From Sphaerolaimus hirsutus (Eukaryota; Nematoda; Chromadorea; Monhysterida; Sphaerolaimidae): a stretch of DNA of 64,000 nucleotides. The position numbers and the translations under genes are program-made. The stretch lies in assembly GCA_964036195.1 (NCBI GenBank), contig OZ038450.1, positions 15,254,701 to 15,318,700 on the forward strand, given 5' to 3'. The notes below the pieces were generated by a model, which saw nothing but the letters and a program-made list of their open reading frames with translations, did no database searches and had not been told where the DNA came from. Every line of letters begins with the position of its first letter. The stretch's first letter is position 1. Of this stretch, positions 50,101 through 59,100 are shown piece by piece.

Positions 50101-53100
50101 GGATCCCAGAGTGATCAGAAATTCAATAGAAGGCATTGGAGCTGGAATTGGACAGACAGCAGCAGGAATCGGCAAGGCATATGGTCATTATATATCTGGA
50201 GTGTCAAAGGGGTACACCAACTTTATGGGAGGAATGCTGAAAGGACCCTTTCAAGTGATCATCAACACAATCGCAATGTTGCTGGGGATCACAGTCCTGA
50301 TAGCTGGAATCGTAGCTGCGGGATACCTGTGGTACAATTGGAGAATTGCCACAGGGAAGCCAGTAATTCCACCATGCGTATACACATGCATATGGAAATG
50401 CATAGTGTGTCCATTCAAGTGCATATGGCTATGCTTCAGAGCCATCAGATACACTATCAAGAAGTCAACTCAGAAAGAGACCAATTACCCACAGAGAAAA
50501 GTACGCAAAACAGAGTTGAGACCAGCAATCAAGAGAAGAGCCAGATCCAATTCAACACAGTCCGTCAGATTTGCCAGGAGAGCAGAAACAGAGGACAGAA
50601 TGGCAAAGTCACTATCAGCATACGTTCAGCCAGATGAAAGTTCAGCTGATGAAGGACAAGTCAGAGTCAAGAACAGAGACAGTGTTCACATGCCCGATAT
50701 CCGCAAATTCACCTCACGCGAACACGCAGGAAGCGACACAGGCAACTACCTGCTTCATCATCAGGCTAGGTCAGCGTTGGCATCACCAACAACCGGACCT
50801 GCAACTTCACGCACGCCTACGACTTCGCGCACGACCACGTTCACCACCGAGGCGACTGTGGAAACGCCACTCATCACTTTGGCGCCTACCACCACCAGCA
50901 TGTGACGTTGCTGCAACAACGGGGTGCAGCAACTCTTCCGCCCGGAGTATGCTGACCGTGGCAAAATGAATGGATAAAGAAATACAGAGAATTGATAATT
51001 AGGCTCATATTTGCATATTTACTTATTTGCACTATTTTACAATTTATGCACTATATTAATTTACCACGCAAATTGTATTTCCTGCACTATATTATTTACC
51101 CATGGAGAATATTCGATTAGGAAAGTGTTCTATAAGTTATTGATAGGTTTATGTGGAATGTTTAGGTTAAAAGGTCAAATAAGTTATTATTAGGTGTATT
51201 AATACAAAATTAGGCTCATTCAACTCGCCGTAATTTTCTGATCATTATTATATATACATTTGCATAGTTTACTTGCAATTTGGGAAAGTCAAAAGTTGTA
51301 AATATTTATGTGCCACATATTTATTTAGGCCAGCGTCCTAACAGAGAAATAGCGCCCTGTGTGTAGCTAGCATTTACTGTACGTATTTACGAAGCCCTTC
51401 GCGTAGGCATAATTATTGTAACCCTGCTCACAACTTATATTTATATTTACTTAATAATTATAATACCCTGCTCAAGTTGAATATATTATAAACCCTACTC
51501 AATTAATATACCCATTTACCTCGAATAAGTCCCAATTTGCCAATTATGAAGTATACGTTTCCAGGAAGTGATTACTATTATTGTGTTGAATGTACTTTGT
51601 TCTATTTACGTCATTAGGAACACTTGCACTACTATTTATAAATTCCCAACCCTATTATATTAGTCCCAATGTGCGTCAAGGTTTTCTGACAAATTGAACC
51701 AAATTAGTAAATCGGCCGAGTTTGCCGACTTCGCGCCTCGTAAGATTAATAGTTTTCTATTAACCCAATTTGTACCTGGTATTTCTTTACCATGAGTATT
51801 TGAATGTATGCCCGCGCAGTATGAGGCAACTGTTTCGGCTAGATATGTTTATTTGTTGCATTTGTGACTTACTTGTGTATTTGTATTAGGAAATTACTGT
51901 AGCTGTTTTTCTATACATGATTTCCGTGTCTTAGCTACTTTGGAAGTTTTTATTTCAGTCTGCGGACCCCAAGCTACTGAACGAAAATAAGCTAGCGATA
52001 GAAACTTCAATTAGGAAGCTCGCTAGACTTTGCGCTTTTGTAACACGCTGTATCTGATCGAAATAAAGTACCTGAAACAATTCGAACTCCCTTTTCAACA
52101 CACAACTATGGAATAAACTCAACTTGGCTGTCGACAAGTGGACGTTCGGCTACAACGGGAAATCAACCACTCTAAAGGCCGTTTCTCACTACGGTCTTGG
52201 AGTTGCCGGATTCGGTGGTAGAAGACGCTGACTTCGGTGGCTTCATCACAAGAACACTGCGGCGCATCCGACGAGCACATTCGTAGAATTTTGGCGCTTA
52301 CAAAGAGTCACAACGTTCACATGGTGGGGTGCTATGACAACGCGTATCGCCTGTGGTACTCACGCGCGATCGAACTATGGGCACAACTACCTAGAGGAAA
52401 TGGATGGTTCGAGCAGAGTGACGTTTCTGACATGACAAGCGCAATGGATACACCAGCTTTTAAAGCCTTACTTAAAGTGGTCAGAAAAGTTGACATTTTA
52501 TTTTTTTACTCGGACATGAAGATTTGGATACACGGACGGGGTATTTTTCACGTTGGATTCCCAAACATAAAGCACCATATAGCGGAGGATTATGGTACAA
52601 TGAGAAGGAAAATAATACATCGCTTTTTAATAAATGGGAAAGACTCGGAATTTGTCGTATGGGGGGGTTTGCACCTGTTTTTGGGGGGTTTATGGTCAGT
52701 ACATTGCGAGTTAAATTACGTTGTGCACATGAATATATCCCACCTAGGGGGAGTGGCTTACTTCACGCCGGTGGGAAACTACCCAATCAATTATACACAC
52801 GTTCAGATCCAATCGGCGGTGGCGCTGAACAAGCAGCTGCCTGCGTACCTGTTTCGCACGTACGAAATGGTGGATGGGCAGTTGAAACCGCAACGCTTAC
52901 GTAGCTGCGGCGTTTATCCGTACAGCCAGGCGCGAAAATGGGATTTTCGGTCAGCGCTCCTTATTGGTGCCGAAAAATTTGACAGAAAGGTAATTTGTTT
53001 AGATAAAGACTTTATTGTAGAAACATATACATACACACGTGTGCCTTTTAAGGTTTTGAGCCGTGACAGTGATAGAGCACACTGGTTCGACCCATACATG

Positions 53101-56100
53101 GGGCTCTTGGGGGAAGCATACATGCTTGTGCGTGATGAACTTGTAAAATCTAAAGGCCACACCGAGAACAAAATTGAAACGCGCCTGTATGACACAGAGT
53201 TTAGAGACTATACCGATACCGGTATCTGGTGCCCTGACCCGGATCTAGAAAGTCACCGAATGCGCTTTATGTGGCAATTCGGCAATCCAAACACGGTACG
53301 GTGTAGAGTTACATTATTACCGGAATACATTTACGTTTCTCGATGTACCTATAATATACCTGATCATTTTCACTGTCAGAATCGCGCGACGGACACATCC
53401 ACGGGGCGCCAAAATATGGCTGGCGGCAAAGCGACGCAATTGCAAACGGGGCGCGAGCCATTACTGCGCAACACCCGTCTTGGGAATTCACAAGTGGGGA
53501 GGGGGGGAGAGGGTTTTGTGTGCGCTAAGGGGGCTATATACAAAGGGGGACGGTTTGCACATTTGCACAAATATAATCGTACATTTGCACAAATACGATG
53601 CTGTGATAAAAACATAAGGTGCTATACCCGGGAAGAATTGGTGTCTAACCAAATACTGAAATGTACAGATAGCGATTGCTTGAATAGAAATAACGCGAAG
53701 AGAGTTTATAATTACGTTTACCTGGTGCACATTTACGACGTTTTTCATATTTATATAAGATGTATATACACTCAGTACTCGGAAGCGAATGCGAATTTTA
53801 CGGGGTCATCGCTTGCAAGCGGCACAAACAACGTCTACGTTGGCGGCTATGGCGATGACGGTGGCGCGACTAGTCATGGGCACATGGGAAATGTGAGACA
53901 TAACTTTCAAAATGAAAATAGGCGAAATGACTACTATACACACGCACAGGTACGTTCGGCTGGCGGTGGTGTTCTAAATGTGACTCTTACTGCCCGTGAT
54001 TTACCCATGGCCACCAAAAAAGCACTGGCGGTGGTAATGCAAAACTCGTCTGGAGGGGGTGCGCAAAATTTGACATCTTACATGGTTGCATGTTCATACA
54101 CGGATCCTGGACAAATTTGTGTACGAGATTTGATACAAAGAATTTTCGAAGATGATGATTGGGCCCCCCCCGCACCCTATCGCAACGCAATCTCGAGACA
54201 GCTATTTGACATGGATTTTGCATATCGCCTACCCGATTTAAACATGCGCCATTGGGAGTCAAAAATACTGGTGATTGGTGATAGCTGTTCAGTTAAGATC
54301 AAGCCGGAAATGATCCGGTTTGAAACTTTTTCTTTTCATACTTTTGTCAAAATAGGGGGTGTCGAACTAAATATACATGTATTTTGCAGTTACGGCCGCC
54401 AGTGCAAATGGGCGGTTCAAGTAACAGACTTTGGAACGCTGTTTAATGGGCGCAGATTAGGATGCATTGTTCCAATACTTACGGAGTGCTTTAGACCTGA
54501 ACGCATGTTTGACGCTGTTCTGTTACGCTGCTGTCTCGATTCGGCAGCGACTTTGCATTTTGAAAGTATGGTGTCGATGACAAATGCGCCGCGCATGGCG
54601 TGCTGGCACGAAAGTTTCCTAAATCCGTTGGAGAGGAGTCTGGATAGGGTTGTTAAATGGCTAAACAATATGGGCATGACCTCGTCAGTGGTCATGCTCG
54701 CAGCCCACAACCCGATACTGCCACACAGCATATCTGATGGCATAAATGCGCAGCTAGTGGAAGCAATGGCCGCATATATGCTTCAATTTGAGGAAGTTAC
54801 GGAAAAATTTTTTGAGCTGAACCCGCGTGTGATTGTACTGAAACTGATAAAATGGTTGATGGAAAATTTTCACCGGGTTTCGAAATTTCCGGCAGATAAA
54901 GCCACGGCGTTTTTATACGGCACAAAATCGGATAGCTTGCACCCGAGCACATTGTTTGACACAATTGTATGCCGTGAGATGGTGAAACGGCTGCATTTGC
55001 ACACGTTTGTTGTCATAAATATGAGGGTCATTTGTCGAACAATTAAAAATTCTGCTCTAAACACAGACAAGCCACGGCGGGCACGAACGCGCACAACATC
55101 ACGGAAGCGCAGACAGAATTGGAGCGGGATCTGGCAGTACCGGTTCTGCGACAACGCGTACCGGCGTCATTACACGAGACAATTCAATATCTCGGTGGTA
55201 ATTAAGGTGAATTTATGTGATAGTTTTGACATCCTGATAAGCGAGATACGGTGTAAGCAAGATAGACGCAAGGGTTACATGTGCCTTATACGGAGATTTC
55301 CTTACACAGACGAAAAATATTACATGCGTACACTTTGGCCCCCTAGGTATTTACAAGACTGTTACAACTGCACAAAACTCGCAGGATCATTTGGCACATG
55401 CACTTCTGCACGAGCCGAGAAAGGGAAATCAGTGCTGCGAAATTGGTCATGGTTTTTGATACTTTGTGGAAATTTTAGATTTTGTATTTACACGGGGCTC
55501 AGAATCGATATCAATCACGTTTTATCGAAATACCTGGAAGTACATGAATACATGAATAAGCTCGCGGGTTTGACTGTTAATAAATACCAAGATTGCTCTG
55601 TCGATTCTAGCCTGGGTTCAGATTTTTGGTGTGCTGTGATGTCGTTTTACCGGAATTTTGAATTGTTTGTTTTTACCGGAATCGCATTTTTGATAAGTTT
55701 ACTTGCGAGTACCGCCACATGTTTCGGTTGGGCCGTTGTCTACTATAAACTGTGGATTTTGTCAAATGGTTTGCTTGGCACTAGATGGGATTTACGTATA
55801 CTTCTGATAGGCCTGTACATGGTTGACTTGGTGCACGCGATGGATAGGGCAGGTACTTCGTTCAACAATATCAATGGGGCACTAGGTTTGATCACGGGTG
55901 CAGCACCAGGGGTACTTTATAATGCACGCAAATATCTCGGCCTGAGTACTAGGAAAAGTACCGCTTCTACACACGGAAAAAAGGGTTTTTTATCGATCTT
56001 CTACCAAAACGTCCGGGCGTTACGCAACAACTTCAATGCGATAGCTGACACGGTGGTTCATGTGGAAAAGGTAAAAGGGCTCGATATTATGGCACTATGT

Positions 56101-59100
56101 GAGACCCAGGCGACGAGTGGGTTATCGATACCTGTGTTGAAAAATTTTGACAATTTTAGCATCTATAAGGGTAACACAACACAATCAGGGGGCTTGACGT
56201 TGTACGTGAAGAAAACATTACACGGTCGTTTTGTAGGTAACGTTAAGGAAACGGACGTGAAAAACAACCTATTACATGTGATAGTGGAAGTGGAGGGCAG
56301 ATTAATTGGCATTCTCTTGACATACTTGGAAAATAATGGAAAAATACGGAAAAATAGATCATTGTTAAGCTTGAATGCGCGAATTTTGGAAGAAATTACC
56401 ACGATTACAAAAGAAAATGCGGCAAAAAACATTTCTACTGTTATTGTGGGCGACATGAATGGTCATATTGGCACTGGAAAATGGGGGATAGATGGAAACA
56501 ATCCTGTCATAAATGAAAATGGCATGTTGATACGAACTTGGCTTAAAACAAGCGGGCTGACACTTGGCAATCGTAAAATGAGCGGTAAATGGACGTTTCT
56601 ACGTAAAAATTGCAAATCAATAATTGACCTGTTATGCTACACGGGCAACTTTGTCTCAATGGTCGAGGGGGAGGTAGATGAAAATGGCTTGCTAAGTAAA
56701 CTGATAAGCGACCATAACTCAATCTGGGCACGCTTCAAAGTTACCTCACATGCGGATACAAAGGTGGTAAATACGTCCCCGAAACAACTGAAATTCACCA
56801 AAGATGAATTGAGGGAATTACGCCCAATCCTGTCAAAGAATCCCGTAAAGGTATCGAGCAGCTATGTCGAAATAATCGAATCGATTCATATGCACGGACG
56901 GCAAACAAATAATACACGTGGTCAAACACATTTGCAGCCGGTAGACGCATATGAAGCAAAACTGACACGCAAGGTTAATAAAGCACGCAGACACATGAAA
57001 AAAAATGGTGGGAAGGGTAAATTTCTCTTGGATTTGCAATGCTGTCGCTCTCAACTGAATGCATACAAAAAACACAAAAGTATAAATGCCGAATCAGTAT
57101 ACACGGAGCGGGCTAGTTGTAGCAAACCATGGAGTATTCAGGAAATTTACAAAACAGTTAACGATTACAAAAAACCCGCCTTTAGACATTTCGCGTTGGA
57201 AAACGAAAATGGGGTTATCACCGATAGAGAGGGGGTCACTGCTGAACTAGAAAAAGCATGGAGTTTGGTCATGACCAGCAATCCGGGGGCAAAAAAAATG
57301 GATGCACTTTCATGGCTAGGTAGGGATATAGTTTTTCACGAGGACAAATTAGAAATGGATTTACCGATCACACGGGACGAAGTGGTTTTATCTATCTCGA
57401 AGCTAAAAGATGGTAAATCTGCTGGCACAACGACAATTCAACATGAAACATTGAAAAAATTGGATATAAGCAGACTGGATGCTCTAGTGACACTGTATAA
57501 TACATGGTTCGATGGCAAATCGATCGAAGTTGAGAATAGAGTATGCGAAATGGTGTTTTTGCATAAAAAAGGCAGTACAATGGACATCAAAAATTACAGG
57601 ACACTAGGGATCGGATGTAACATTTTGAAGTTGTACATGTCGATACTAAACAGTCGGACATTACGCGCGTTCAAAAATTGTGGCGGGTTTGGTGACATAC
57701 AAGGGGGGTTCAGATCAGGGAGGCGCACACTGGACAATATACTTATATTACAGGCCTGTAAAAAATACGCAGATTTGAACAAAGGTAAATTGATAACATG
57801 TTTTGTAGATGCCGTAAAAGCTTTCGACAGAGTGGACAGACGAAAGTTGTGGGCAAAAATGAGCCACTTTGGCTACTCACACAAACTAATAAAGGCTCTG
57901 TCAAACACATACGAGGAACAAAAATGCAGATTGAAATTCGGAAATGTGGAAACAGACCTAAAAGACTACCCCATTGGATTGCGACAGGGTTGCTGCTGGA
58001 GTCCAACGGGTTTTATTCTATATATCGCTGACTTACGGATGCACATGGAGAGGAGTGATATGGGCGCACGCTTGAATGATATCAAGGTACCTCTATTGTT
58101 GTTCGCAGACGATATTTGCCTGGCAGCGAACACAGAGAACGAGCTCCAACGAATAATGGATATTTTTAGTACATGGTCATGGAATTGGAATATCACCATT
58201 AACACGTCAAAAAGTTTCGTGATGAGATGGGGTAAACGCGCCGACGTAATACGTAAATGGCGTTTAGGACGTTCAAAATCTGGTGGCGTAACGCATGTCA
58301 CAGAGACAGACGAAATAAAATACCTGGGGGTTACCTTTACCAGCGGACGAGACACTTTCACCAAACACAGGCAAAAAGCAGTCTCGAAAAGTACTCAGCT
58401 AAAGTATATGATAAACCAGTGCAGCAAACGCAGCCACAGACCACTGTGGTATGCGAACCACATCTGGAAAACATATGCGGAAAGCGCAATTATGCATGGT
58501 CTGGATTTAATTGGTGCAAGAAAACAGGACATGGATAGCATCGATCGCCACTATGTACAGCTACTTAAAAATACGGGCAAACTTTGTAAAAGTACATGCA
58601 GCGATGCGCTGATTTTTGACATGGGAGGGAGTCGCCCGTCAGATAGGTTGATGCGCCACGCAGTAAATTACGACAAATACCTACAAAACACTTCCAACAC
58701 ACTTTTGAAGAAGTCTTATGACCTACTTAAAAACAGTGACATTAACCAAACAGCTCCCCCCCGCGTGAATAATTCCATGGCTCTCAGATCGAAAGGATAC
58801 GCGATTTCATGGGGGCTACAGAGTACACGGTCAAACGCGATGTCGAAACTTTCCCTGAAAAAATTTACTTCAGACACATGGCGCAGAAATTGTATTGAAC
58901 GAGTAAAAACACATAAAAGCCTACAGACATGGTGCCATTACCTCTCAGAACGACAAAACCTAAATATCACACATGTATCGGCAGCATACTACCTTTGGCT
59001 ACAAATTAGATATGGCGCGGTACGCTACCCGCGAAACGAAATGCTTTTTTGTGACTATTGCAGTTCTGGTGCCGCAAAGATAGCTTTGACGATCCCACAC

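Larger units (their letters stand above)
39671..52250 (+). mobile_element. Complete, very young BEL/Pao LTR retrotransposon (12.58 kb)
   Basis: It has two 1303-bp LTRs, a 1.2-kb leader, one 2900-codon gag-pol-env-like ORF, and 5-bp target duplications. By eye the LTRs differ at only two positions (40040 versus 51317, G/A; 40648 versus 51925, T/C). That and the open frame indicate recent insertion. It inserted into codon 429 of the giant EN/RT ORF. Confidence 0.95.
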
